From NCBI GenBank assembly GCA_900472625.1, contig UCIT01000039.1, forward strand, positions 1 through 64,000: a DNA stretch of 64,000 nt. The letters run 5' to 3'. The number at the start of each line of letters is the position of its first letter. Position 1 is the stretch's first letter. This DNA is from Hyphomicrobiales bacterium. Lineage in GTDB: Bacteria; Pseudomonadota; Alphaproteobacteria; Rhizobiales; Rhizobiaceae. Positions 1 to 8,378 of this stretch are shown here, piece after piece. The translations under genes were made by a program, and so were the position numbers. The notes under the pieces are model-generated. The model was not told the DNA's origin and searched no databases. It was given only the letters and a program-made list of their open reading frames with translations.

Positions 1-588
1 ATTCAACCTTGCCGCCACACATCTTGTAGCAATGGTTATTTAGTAATGCGACAGTTGGGCCAGTGTCGCGTCCACGCAAATAATTCCCCAGAGCCCTTCT
101 AGGAAATGTATTTTGGACTATTCCAAAATACATTTCCTACCGCTACGTTAAATGAGTTCCGCAGTGGTGCCGATCATTGCGCGATCTGCGGGCCGTTATT
201 CATTGCAAGTCCGCGCATCAGGTGCTGAAAATCGTCCTTCGAAAAGTCTTCCGGCAGGCAGGGTCCGGTCGCAAGAAGAGTGCGTTTTTGCGGGGAATGC
301 CAGGTATTGATGGTGAGCTTATCGAACAATTCCTCACCGCTTCCGGAGGGGACTCGTGTACGTGGTAGGTGCAGTGCATTCCGATGAGTCCGTATGGCAA
401 GCGAACCGCGCCCACTCGAAGCGTGTGGATTTTCTGATAGAGACGGTAAACGTTCCCGATGATCCGCAACTCAAGGAGGTGCAATAGGCTGCGTTTGGAG
501 AGATCGCGAACGACGGCTGCCCTAATTGCGAGGGAGGAACAACAACGGTTCAGTTGTCAATTAACTCACCCTCTGCGGTCAGCAATTG
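1..588. other. Gene-poor left edge
   Basis: I recognise no intact gene here. Short open frames exist on both strands between about 180 and 480 but none resembles a family I know. The one striking element is the inverted repeat annotated separately at 100-139. The stretch borders a decayed gene and is best read as accessory or eroded DNA. Confidence 0.4.
100..139. repeat. Perfect 17-bp inverted repeat with 6-nt loop
   Basis: The left arm TAGGAAATGTATTTTGG (100-116) is exactly complementary to the right arm CCAAAATACATTTCCTA (123-139), with the loop ACTATT between them. The arms are AT-rich and no T-run follows, so this is not a typical intrinsic terminator. It could be abutted ends of a mobile element, a recombination site or an operator. 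The function is not known. Confidence 0.85.
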
Positions 589-921
589 TTATTCTCCATA
601 ACTGATAGTCGGAATGCCCTTCTTCCGCGCGTCTCGTAGCTTACTGGTGGTCAGTGTCGGGTCTTCCGCCACCTGGACCTTGAGTCATCGGATGACCGTG
701 TCGACCGCCCTCCACCCCAGCTCTCGGGCTTGCTCTAATAGCTCCGTCCTGGGAATGGGGCCCTGCCCGGTAAAGCAAATACCCGGACGGTAATTGTAAT
801 CATCACCGTGAACTGCTTGTGATTTATACATTCGGGGTTTGCTCAACCCATTAAGCCCGCCTCCGTCGTCGCACGGTCGTGTTGGAGACGCCCGCATCAA
901 ACCACCGCCAAGCGCGCGCAT
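589..921 (-). pseudogene. BRCT-domain protein remnant with in-frame stop
   Basis: The minus-strand frame opening at 921 encodes a segment (ICFTGQ, then LLEQARELGWRAVDTV) that looks like the first half of a BRCT domain, as in NAD-dependent DNA ligase tails. It stops at TGA 685-687. The same frame then continues with VAEDPTLTTSKLRDARKKGIP and ends at TAA 589-591, which looks like the second half of the domain. The two halves in one frame, split by one stop, indicate a nonsense-mutated gene. The N-terminal 45 residues are not recognisable. The BRCT call is by motif memory only. Confidence 0.5.
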
Positions 922-946
922 CTGAAATCAAAAATGCAGCTGTAAT

Positions 947-1717
947 CTAGATGAAGGTCAGTTCACCGTTGGCAATCTTCAAGATGGACAGATTTCCGGT
1001 TGCTGCCGCCGCTGTGTCGATGGCGACCCGTCCCCGGCCAAACGTCGGCTTAAGCACGGGCGTGTGTCCATGGACGACGAATATGGGCAATCCTGGTCCC
1101 TCAGTCAGGAACGGCTCGCGTATCCACATCATATCTGTATCGGTCTGGCGCCGGAGATCGACGCCCGGCTGCAGGCCGGCATGCACGAAGAAAAGCCTGC
1201 CAATCTGCAGCGATACGGGCAGATCATCGATGAGCTCAACGTGGCGCTGATCGACACGCTCAGTGATCAGGTTATGGAGGCCCCGCAAGCCAACCGACCG
1301 TAAAGTCTCCTCAACTCCGATGCCGTAAGAGGTAAGCGTTTCGACTCCCGCAAAATCGAGCCAGTCAGACAACATGGTCTCACTGCGATACATGCGCGCG
1401 AACTCGTCGTCGTGGTTGCCGGCCAGCGTGACGCGGCTGAACCCATCAGCAACGGGCGCGCTCAATCGTTGGAGGACTCCCCGACTGTCAGGTCCACGGT
1501 CGACATAATCGCCGAGAAGGACAATAAGCTTTCGTCCGCGGACGGCACCGCCGTCCAGATACACACGGCGCTCGGCCTCCACAAACGCATCGCAACAGCC
1601 GTGGATGTCGCTCATCGCATATATTGCGGCAAACTCATCATCTGGCCAGATCAGCCTTTGTCTGCCGTTGGCGCTCGGCTTTCGTGGACGATGCCATAGC
1701 TTGGAAAAGTGAAACAT
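947..1717 (-). CDS. Serine/threonine-type metallophosphoesterase
   Basis: This 256-residue protein carries the full calcineurin-like phosphoesterase signature. DIHG lies near residues 37-40, GDYVDRGPDS near 69-78, GNHDDE near 100-105, then a VHAG histidine near 176 and HGHTPV near 215. These ligands bind two metal ions for phosphate-ester hydrolysis, as in PrpA/PrpE and Ap4A-type phosphatases. There is no signal peptide, so it is probably cytosolic. It stands alone, transcribed away from the polysaccharide locus. The substrate (protein or dinucleotide) cannot be told from sequence. Confidence 0.88.
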   Translation of the reverse strand: MFHFSKLWHRPRKPSANGRQRLIWPDDEFAAIYAMSDIHGCCDAFVEAERRVYLDGGAVRGRKLIVLLGDYVDRGPDSRGVLQRLSAPVADGFSRVTLAGNHDDEFARMYRSETMLSDWLDFAGVETLTSYGIGVEETLRSVGLRGLHNLITERVDQRHVELIDDLPVSLQIGRLFFVHAGLQPGVDLRRQTDTDMMWIREPFLTEGPGLPIFVVHGHTPVLKPTFGRGRVAIDTAAAATGNLSILKIANGELTFI

Positions 1718-2244
1718 TTGCTGTCAGCTACAGTGGAAAACACCGGTCGGATTACACCAAAATCCTTAATTCAAGCTCAAGCTCACATCACTGGGTTTAA
1801 CTTTTTACGAATGCGGGCGGGGACGACAACGCGGCACTTCAATATTAAGCCGTTCTGCGCAAAACTTAAGCAACCAGCCTATTTTTAGTTAAGGTACTCG
1901 ATATACTTAACATTATATTAATACTGGTTTACAGCATTACACTTTGGTGATAGCGTTCATGAAGTAGCTGTGGAGTATAGTTTTTTTGCGTAACTCTTCT
2001 GATGGTTGCTCGCAATCTTTTGGCCCGGCGATCCGGACACTGCATCGCGTGCGCTGCATGCCTTGTCATGGAACATACGGCCATCTCAGCGCGCCATTAT
2101 TTACCATACGTAAAGTGGTCGTCGGACGTATTTGGTCCGATGCCCGCATGCTCTCCATGCTTCCTTTCACCAATATCGCGAAATTTCCCGATCTACGGTT
2201 GGGCTGGATCGTCCAGCGCCAAATCGGTTCGCTTGGCAGGGCAT
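1718..2244. promoter_or_regulatory. AT-rich divergent intergenic region ahead of the EPS locus
   Basis: This 527-bp gap separates the divergent phosphatase from the first polysaccharide gene. Positions 1860-1950 are strongly AT-rich compared with the flanking genes, which fits a promoter region for the + strand operon. An open frame runs in from 2002 into the aminotransferase, but its N-terminal part has no family resemblance and I treat it as non-coding. No clear sigma-70 boxes or operator could be assigned. Confidence 0.4.
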
Positions 2245-3666
2245 ATGGCTATGGCGCATATCATCTCGACTTTTGACAATTCCAACGAGCTTCGGAACCG
2301 CGCAAAGAGCCTGATCCCAGGTGGCGCGCACACTTATGCCAAGGGAGACGACCAGTATCCGGTCTTGTCTCCGGGCTTCATCGCCCGCGGCCATGGCGCA
2401 CATGTCTACGACGTGGACGGCAACAGATATATCGAGTACGGCATGGGCAATCGCGCCGTGTCGCTGGGACACGCCTATCCCAAGGTCTTGAGAGCAGTTG
2501 AGCGCGAGATCAGGAACGGAGCCAATTTCACCCGTCCGGCCTCGATCGAGGTCGAATGTGCGAGCATGTTTCTCGACACCATTGAAACCGCTCAAATGGT
2601 AAAGTTCTGCAAGGATGGTTCGCACGCGACGTCTGGCGCGATCCGGCTTGCACGCGCTGTTACCGGTCGCGAAATTGTGGCTCGCTGTGCCGATCATCCC
2701 TTCTTCTCGACGGATGACTGGTTTATTGGCACGACGCCGATGAACGCCGGCATTCCGAAAGCCGTCAAAGACCTGACCGTTTCGTTTAAATACAATGATA
2801 TTGGAAGCGCTCGAGCGATGTTCAAAAGACATCGTGGAAAGATCGCGGCCGTTATCCTTGAACCCTCCAAGGGTGACGCACCAAAGAACGGGTTTCTGCA
2901 TCAGCTTCGTGAGCTCTGCCACGAATCCGGGGCGTTGTTTATCCTGGACGAAATGATTACAGGTTTTCGCTGGCATCTGAATGGCGCCCAGGCCCTTTAC
3001 GGCATCGAGCCAGATCTGTCATGTTTCGGCAAAGCGCTCGGTAATGGCTTTGCCATATCAGCGCTTGCGGGAAAACGCGAATTCATGGAGCTTGGCGGGA
3101 TCGAACAACGCGAGAAGCCTCGCGTATTCTTGCTGTCGACCACGCATGGTGCCGAGACGCATGCAATGGCTGCAGCTATAGCGACCATGAAGGTCTATCA
3201 CAATGAGCCGGTGATCGAGCATCTCATGGAAATGGGCGAATTGTTGCGCAAGGGCGTTGCAGAAATTGCCGTAGCCCGGGGTGTTTCTGAGCACTTTCAT
3301 GCGTCTGGCTTTGCTAGCAATCTCGTCTACGGAACGCTCGACCAGGATCGCCAGCCGTCCCAGGCGTTTCGAACTCTTTTCCTGCAGGAACTCATCAAGC
3401 GCGGGGTTCTAGCGCCCTCCTTCGTGGTCAGTTACACGCATACTAAGCGCGAGGTCCAAAGAACGCTCGAAGCGGTTGACGGGGCACTTCGTGTCTATCG
3501 CAAGGCCCTGGAGAATGGCGTTAGCAACTATCTCGTTGGCAGGCCGTCGGATGTGGTTTTTCGCGCCACCAATCGCTTTGTGGCGCCGCTGGCGGATGTT
3601 CCTGCACTCGTCCCGCAGCTCGACCTTCACCCTCGGCAGAAAAAGCTGCATTCAGCCGAGCGCTGA
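2245..3666 (+). CDS. Class III aminotransferase (glutamate-1-semialdehyde aminomutase-like)
   Basis: This 473-residue fold-type I PLP enzyme resembles HemL. It has the opening motif SLIPGGAHTYAKGDD, an LDEMITGFR aspartate at about residue 235 that binds the PLP ring nitrogen, and the Schiff-base lysine in CFGKALGNG (K263). ATG 2245 is chosen because homology begins right after it and GGCAGG lies just upstream; ATG 2251 is also possible. Its place directly before a sugar methyltransferase argues against tetrapyrrole synthesis. It more likely transaminates or rearranges a nucleotide sugar or small acid used to decorate the exopolysaccharide. The exact substrate is unknown. Confidence 0.8.
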   Translation: MAMAHIISTFDNSNELRNRAKSLIPGGAHTYAKGDDQYPVLSPGFIARGHGAHVYDVDGNRYIEYGMGNRAVSLGHAYPKVLRAVEREIRNGANFTRPASIEVECASMFLDTIETAQMVKFCKDGSHATSGAIRLARAVTGREIVARCADHPFFSTDDWFIGTTPMNAGIPKAVKDLTVSFKYNDIGSARAMFKRHRGKIAAVILEPSKGDAPKNGFLHQLRELCHESGALFILDEMITGFRWHLNGAQALYGIEPDLSCFGKALGNGFAISALAGKREFMELGGIEQREKPRVFLLSTTHGAETHAMAAAIATMKVYHNEPVIEHLMEMGELLRKGVAEIAVARGVSEHFHASGFASNLVYGTLDQDRQPSQAFRTLFLQELIKRGVLAPSFVVSYTHTKREVQRTLEAVDGALRVYRKALENGVSNYLVGRPSDVVFRATNRFVAPLADVPALVPQLDLHPRQKKLHSAER

Positions 3667-3818
3667 TCTTAACTTTCCCTTACCTACGCCCCTAAATTTT
3701 GCGGGGTGAAATGGTATGGATTATGCTTCTTTGCGCTTGGTACACGCGCACAACGCCGACCAATTTGCTGTCGCGGGCCAGTTTCGAGCTGGCCTCACAT
3801 AACTTTGAGGGCATCGAC

Positions 3819-5057
3819 ATGACAATTTTTACCTGCCGATTTTGCAGCGCGGACCTGACCGACACCGTTGTCGATCTTGGCGCTTCGCCGCTTGCCAACT
3901 CCTACATCGATCTTGACAAGACACAGCGCGCCGAGGCTTTCTTTTCGCTCCACACCTATGTGTGCGCGCAGTGCTATCTGGTCCAGGTTCCGCCAATGGC
4001 AGCGCGTGAGGACATCTTCGACAGCGATTATGCCTATTTCTCTTCGTATTCGGCCTCTGTTCTGGATCATGCCAGACAGTATGTCGACCAGATCATGGAT
4101 CGCTTCGCTTTTACGGATAGTCACCAGGTTATCGAAGTGGCGAGCAATGATGGCTATCTGCTGAAGAACTTCAAGGAACGCGGGATCTCTGTTCTCGGTA
4201 TCGAGCCGTCCGGGAATGTCGCGGCGGTGGCCGAGGCCGCGGGGATTCCGAGCCGCGTACAATTTTTCGGTGTTGAAACGGCAAAGCAGTTGGTTGGCGA
4301 GGGAATCAAGGCCGACCTTTTGATCGGCAACAACGTTCTGGCCCATGTCCCGGACATCAACGACTTCGTCGCGGGCATCAAGACGGTTCTGGCTCCAACT
4401 GGCGTAGTGACAATCGAGTTTCCGCATTTACTGAAGATGCTTGAACTCAACTACTACGACACGATCTATCACGAGCACTATTCCTATCTGTCACTCTACA
4501 GTGTCGAGAAGATTTTCAAGCATCATGGGCTGACGATATTCGACGTCGACGAAATCAAGCCCCAGGGGGGGTCTCTGCGGATCTATGCGCGTCACACCGA
4601 CGATGTTTCCAACCCTTTAAGTGATCGGGTTGCAGCATTGCGGAGCCGCGAGATCGAGGGTGGAGTCAACTCCCTTGCCCGCTACAAGGCCTTCGCAGAC
4701 CAAGTTCACCGCACCAAGCGCGAACTGTTGAAGTTCCTCTTTGAGGCGAAGGAAAACAAGAAAACCGTCGTCGCCTATGGCGCGCCCGCCAAGGGCAACA
4801 CCCTGCTCAATTTCTGCGGGATCAAAACAGACCTGATCGATTACACGGTCGACGTTAGCCCCCACAAGCAGGACCGCCTTCTGCCGGGCACGCGCATTCC
4901 GATCTATGCCCCGAGCAAAATCGCCGAGACGAAGCCGGACTACGTGCTCATTTTGCCATGGAACATCAAGGATGAAATTGTCAGCCAGATGAAGGACATT
5001 GCCTCTTGGGGCGGCAAGTTCGTCGTCCCGCTTCCTGATGTTGAGGTCCTTGCTTGA
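3819..5057 (+). CDS. Sugar C-methyltransferase (SAM-dependent, zinc-finger type)
   Basis: This 412-residue protein has the three-part layout of nucleotide-sugar C-methyltransferases such as TylCIII/NovU. A Zn-binding N-terminus has C6/C9 and C49/C52. The SAM-binding core starts at VIEVASNDGYLL (about 104-115). The catalytic motif YHEHYSYLS follows, and the C-terminal domain has YGAPAKGNTLLNFCGI. Such enzymes add a methyl group to a keto-deoxysugar nucleotide. ATG 3819 is chosen for its GAGG ribosome-binding site at 3807-3810 and because the Cys motif follows at once. It lies between the aminotransferase and the DUF4910 gene, which begins at its stop codon. Confidence 0.85.
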   Translation: MTIFTCRFCSADLTDTVVDLGASPLANSYIDLDKTQRAEAFFSLHTYVCAQCYLVQVPPMAAREDIFDSDYAYFSSYSASVLDHARQYVDQIMDRFAFTDSHQVIEVASNDGYLLKNFKERGISVLGIEPSGNVAAVAEAAGIPSRVQFFGVETAKQLVGEGIKADLLIGNNVLAHVPDINDFVAGIKTVLAPTGVVTIEFPHLLKMLELNYYDTIYHEHYSYLSLYSVEKIFKHHGLTIFDVDEIKPQGGSLRIYARHTDDVSNPLSDRVAALRSREIEGGVNSLARYKAFADQVHRTKRELLKFLFEAKENKKTVVAYGAPAKGNTLLNFCGIKTDLIDYTVDVSPHKQDRLLPGTRIPIYAPSKIAETKPDYVLILPWNIKDEIVSQMKDIASWGGKFVVPLPDVEVLA

Positions 5058-5059
5058 GC

Positions 5060-6358
5060 ATGCATATCGTGGCTGACGACAAAGGTGCCGGGGTGCGCAT
5101 GAGCGCGCTTATCGAACAGCTATATCCGATTTGCCGAAGTATCACCGGAGATGGCGTGCGGCAGACGCTCGACATCATAGGCAAGTCCATTCCGCTTGAT
5201 ATCCACGCCGTTCCATCCGGCACTGCAGCTTTCGATTGGACTGTGCCGAAGGAATGGAAGATCGCCGAAGCCTATGTCGAAGACGAGGATGGCAGACGCG
5301 TTATCGACTTTGCCGATCATAATCTGCATGTGGTCAGTTACTCGGCGCCTGTGGACACTGTGATGACGCTTGAAGAGCTTCAGGCTCATCTCCATTCCGA
5401 TCCCGCTCATCCCGACGTCGTCCCCTATCGGACGAGCTACTATAACGAGGATTGGGGCTTTTGCCTTGCCGACGCTGTGCGCGCCAAGCTGAAATCCGGC
5501 AAGTACAAGGTCAGGATCGACAGCGCTCTGTTTGATGGTGAGTTAACCTGGGGGGAAGCTTTTGTCAAAGGCACGACAGAGGACGAAATCGTCATCTCCA
5601 CGCATATCTGCCACCCGTCACTTGCCAACGATAACCTGTCGGGCATTGCCGTTTGCGTCGAATTGGTGAGAGCCGCAATGAGGCAACCGTCACGCTACTC
5701 GCTGCGTGTGCTGTTCATCCCTGGCACGATTGGATCGATTGTCTGGCTATCCACCAACAAGGCGCGGCTCGGCCGCGTCAAGCACGGACTGATTGCCGTC
5801 AATCTTGGCGATGCTGGCTCGATGCATTACAAGCAAAGCCGCCACGAGGGTGCCGAGATCGATCGGGCTGTCGAACACGTCTTGAAGACCCGCGTCCCTG
5901 ATCATGTTGTTCGCGGCTTTTCTCCTTATGGTTACGACGAACGACAGTTCTGTTCACCCGGGATCAACCTGCCCTTTGGATGCCTGTCGCGCACGCCCTA
6001 TGGCGAGTTCGCAGAGTACCACACATCAGCCGATAATCTTGATTTTGTGTCGCAGGCCTCTCTCGTGCATTCGCTACAAACTTACCGCTCCGTCCTCGAT
6101 GTGCTCCAGCACAATCGCCGCTTTCATAATCTCATGCCGGAGTGCGAACCACAGCTGGGCAAGCGTGGCCTCTACGGGGCACTTGGTGGCAAGTCTGACA
6201 CCAAAGCTCGGCAGCTGGCCATGCTTTGGGTGCTGAACTATTCTGACAGCAAACATGACCTTCTCGATATTGCCGATCGATCGGGCATCAGCTTCGATCT
6301 CATTGCCGAGGTCGCACATCTGCTCGTCGAGCACCGCCTCCTTCGGGAAGCGAGATGA
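5060..6358 (+). CDS. DUF4910/DUF2172-like aminopeptidase-fold protein of polysaccharide loci
   Basis: This protein of about 432 residues resembles the DUF4910 family, an M28-like zinc peptidase fold with an inserted DUF2172 domain and a C-terminal winged helix. Visible motifs are HICHPSLANDNLSG (metal-ligand region), IPGTIGSIVWL and EYHTSADN, with a helical SGISFDLIAEVAHLL tail. Homologues are often found in surface-polysaccharide clusters but their reaction is not established. TTG 5054 and ATG 5099 are alternative starts. The start region overlaps the methyltransferase stop, and the gene ends in an ATGA overlap with the SDR gene, so the three are translationally coupled. Confidence 0.75.
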   Translation: MHIVADDKGAGVRMSALIEQLYPICRSITGDGVRQTLDIIGKSIPLDIHAVPSGTAAFDWTVPKEWKIAEAYVEDEDGRRVIDFADHNLHVVSYSAPVDTVMTLEELQAHLHSDPAHPDVVPYRTSYYNEDWGFCLADAVRAKLKSGKYKVRIDSALFDGELTWGEAFVKGTTEDEIVISTHICHPSLANDNLSGIAVCVELVRAAMRQPSRYSLRVLFIPGTIGSIVWLSTNKARLGRVKHGLIAVNLGDAGSMHYKQSRHEGAEIDRAVEHVLKTRVPDHVVRGFSPYGYDERQFCSPGINLPFGCLSRTPYGEFAEYHTSADNLDFVSQASLVHSLQTYRSVLDVLQHNRRFHNLMPECEPQLGKRGLYGALGGKSDTKARQLAMLWVLNYSDSKHDLLDIADRSGISFDLIAEVAHLLVEHRLLREAR

Positions 6359-7092
6359 CCGGGGCGCGGTCCCTGAAAGACCGTGTGGCGGTGGTGACCG
6401 GTGGCGCAAGCGGTATCGGTCAGGCGATCGTGTTGGCCATGGCCGACGAAGGCGTGACCGTCCACGCCCTCACCAGGGGGGCAATCCCGGCGATTCGAGT
6501 TCGCAACGGCGCGTCGATCAGCTGGCACCACGTCGATCTCATGGATGACCGGGCGATTTCAGAGTTTGTTGCGCGTTTAAGATGTACTGAACGGGGATTG
6601 GACTATCTGATCCACAGCGCCGGTCAGTTTCAATCCGGCCCGGTCACCGAGACACCGATTGAAATGCTGGACGACGCTTGGCGGGTGAATGCGCGTGCAC
6701 CCTTTCTATTGACTCAACTTTTGGTGCCAAGCCTAATCCGCAGCAAAGGGTTCATTGGATTCATCAACTCAAGCGTGTGGCTCAACCCGCGCCGTGAGCT
6801 GTCGGCCTATACGATGAGCAAATACGCCCTGAAGGCACTCGCCGACAGTTTACGAGCGGAACTGAATTCTCACGATGTCCGGGTGGTATCGATTTACCCC
6901 GGCAAGACCGCAACGCCCATGCAGCAAACCATTCACGACGCCCGTTCGGCCTTTTACCGTCCAGACGTTCTGCTGCAGCCGGAATCCATCGCTACGGCGC
7001 TTATGAGCGCCTTTGCGATGCCGCCATCCTGCGAAGTTACAGATATCTACCTGCGTCCTTCGAACGCAGCACCGGCAAATTTCCAGGAATAG
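6355..7092 (+). CDS. Short-chain dehydrogenase/reductase
   Basis: This 245-residue classical SDR has the NAD(P)-binding TGGASGIGQA near residues 15-24. The catalytic Ser is in FINSSVW and the Tyr/Lys pair in YTMSKYALK. The start ATG overlaps the upstream TGA (ATGA), so it belongs to the aminotransferase operon and is its last gene. By context it would reduce a keto group on the sugar made by this block, but SDR sequences predict substrates poorly. After it comes an AT-rich 407-bp gap. Confidence 0.85.
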   Translation: MTGARSLKDRVAVVTGGASGIGQAIVLAMADEGVTVHALTRGAIPAIRVRNGASISWHHVDLMDDRAISEFVARLRCTERGLDYLIHSAGQFQSGPVTETPIEMLDDAWRVNARAPFLLTQLLVPSLIRSKGFIGFINSSVWLNPRRELSAYTMSKYALKALADSLRAELNSHDVRVVSIYPGKTATPMQQTIHDARSAFYRPDVLLQPESIATALMSAFAMPPSCEVTDIYLRPSNAAPANFQE

Positions 7093-7499
7093 TACAGCCG
7101 TTCATAATACTTTCGTGACAGACAAGCATTGTCTAATATCTCTGCACCAATTCGAAACATATCGCCTTCACAATATGTATTGTTTTGAAACTTAACCATA
7201 AAACCAATATTTTAGCGGATAAATACCTTAATTTTCTGTTGCCATCTTCGTTATTCTCGAATAACTTTGAACAACAAGTACTGATACATTTGTCTAGGGT
7301 CTCACCGTATTTAGACATACCGAAGGTGATTGCTCACAGTAAACGCCAATGGTGTATCGGCCAGGAATTAAAACTTCGAGCAAGTCTCAGGCCGAATAGT
7401 TTGCTTTCCTGTCGCAAGAAGATTTTGAATTTGATGATTGGCGCCCAGGCGCCATTGCGGACGTGCGTTTGTTTCTTGTCGTAGTTTGGGCTTCATTTC
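7093..7499. promoter_or_regulatory. AT-rich region upstream of exoK
   Basis: This 407-bp AT-rich gap separates the first operon from the exoK-exoP block and probably holds the promoter of the latter. It contains the palindrome AGACAA-gca-TTGTCT at 7120-7134, which is perfect over 6+6 bases. Short open frames inside it show no family resemblance. Confidence 0.45.
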
Positions 7500-8378
7500 A
7501 TGCACTTCGGTTTCGACTTTTTTGCACTGGTGTTGAGGAAATCGGGTTTTGCCGGGTTGCTTCTTGGCGCCTGCATGGCAACCAGCGCTGCCTTGCCGGC
7601 GACCGCTGATGATACTGCAACCTCAGGAATGGGTGACGCATCACAAGAGGCGTCCTTCTTTGACCCGTTTGACCGGGTCGATAGGGATTTCTGGTATATT
7701 TCTGACGGCTGGAGCAACGGGAGCCATCAGAACTGCACTTGGTCGCAGTCGATGATCTCGGCAGCTGCGGGCATCTTGAGCTTGCGGCTTGAAAAGGACC
7801 ATGGCAGCCAGAAACTGCTGTGCGGGGAAATTCAGTCCCGGCAGGCGTATGGATACGGAACTTATGAGGCGCGCGTAAAATCCGCGACCGGATCCGGACT
7901 CAATTCGGCGTTCTTCTCGTTCATCGGCCCGGCGGATCATCAGGAGCATGATGAGATCGATTTCGAGATCCTGGGCAAGGATCTCGCAACCGTTCAGATC
8001 AACCAGTATGTGAAAGCCAAGGGTGGCAATGAAAAGCTCGTGGCCTTGCCGGGCCCCGCCGATCAAGGCTTCAACGATCTTGCCTTCATCTGGGAACCGT
8101 CGCGGCTGCGCTTCTTCCTCAACGGCAAGCTCGTCCAGGATGTGACCGATCCGACTCTGATCCCGACCGCGCGCCAGAAGGTCTTCTTTTCGCTTTGGGG
8201 CACGGACACACTGAGCTCCTGGATGGGGCCCTTTTCTTATTCTGGACCCGCCACGATGCAAGTCGACTGGGTCGGCTTTACCGCGGCCGGTCAGCATTGC
8301 CTGTTTGCGGCGTCCCTCACCTGCAACCCGACCATATCGATCTCGCTGCGTGATCAAGCCAAGGAGAGCCAGCGATGA
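7500..8378 (+). CDS. exoK: Secreted GH16 endo-beta-glycanase, ExoK-like
   Basis: This 292-residue protein has an N-terminal hydrophobic stretch (about residues 16-36, ending near ATADD) that looks like a signal peptide. Its glycoside hydrolase family 16 domain has the catalytic motif HDEIDFEILGKD: E152 is the expected nucleophile and E156 the acid/base. In Sinorhizobium, ExoK cleaves nascent succinoglycan to lower-mass product. The stop overlaps the exoL start (ATGA), matching the Sinorhizobium order exoK-exoL-exoA-exoM-exoO. The symbol rests on this synteny as well as the fold; in this locus the target would be the local polymer. Confidence 0.85.
   Translation: MHFGFDFFALVLRKSGFAGLLLGACMATSAALPATADDTATSGMGDASQEASFFDPFDRVDRDFWYISDGWSNGSHQNCTWSQSMISAAAGILSLRLEKDHGSQKLLCGEIQSRQAYGYGTYEARVKSATGSGLNSAFFSFIGPADHQEHDEIDFEILGKDLATVQINQYVKAKGGNEKLVALPGPADQGFNDLAFIWEPSRLRFFLNGKLVQDVTDPTLIPTARQKVFFSLWGTDTLSSWMGPFSYSGPATMQVDWVGFTAAGQHCLFAASLTCNPTISISLRDQAKESQR

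Noticed and set aside
177-484. Short frames on both strands in the left edge
   Set aside because: No family resemblance, no good ribosome-binding site and mutual overlap.
2002-2244. N-terminal extension of the aminotransferase from 2002
   Set aside because: The extra 81 residues are Cys- and Trp-rich without family resemblance, and homology starts right at ATG 2245.
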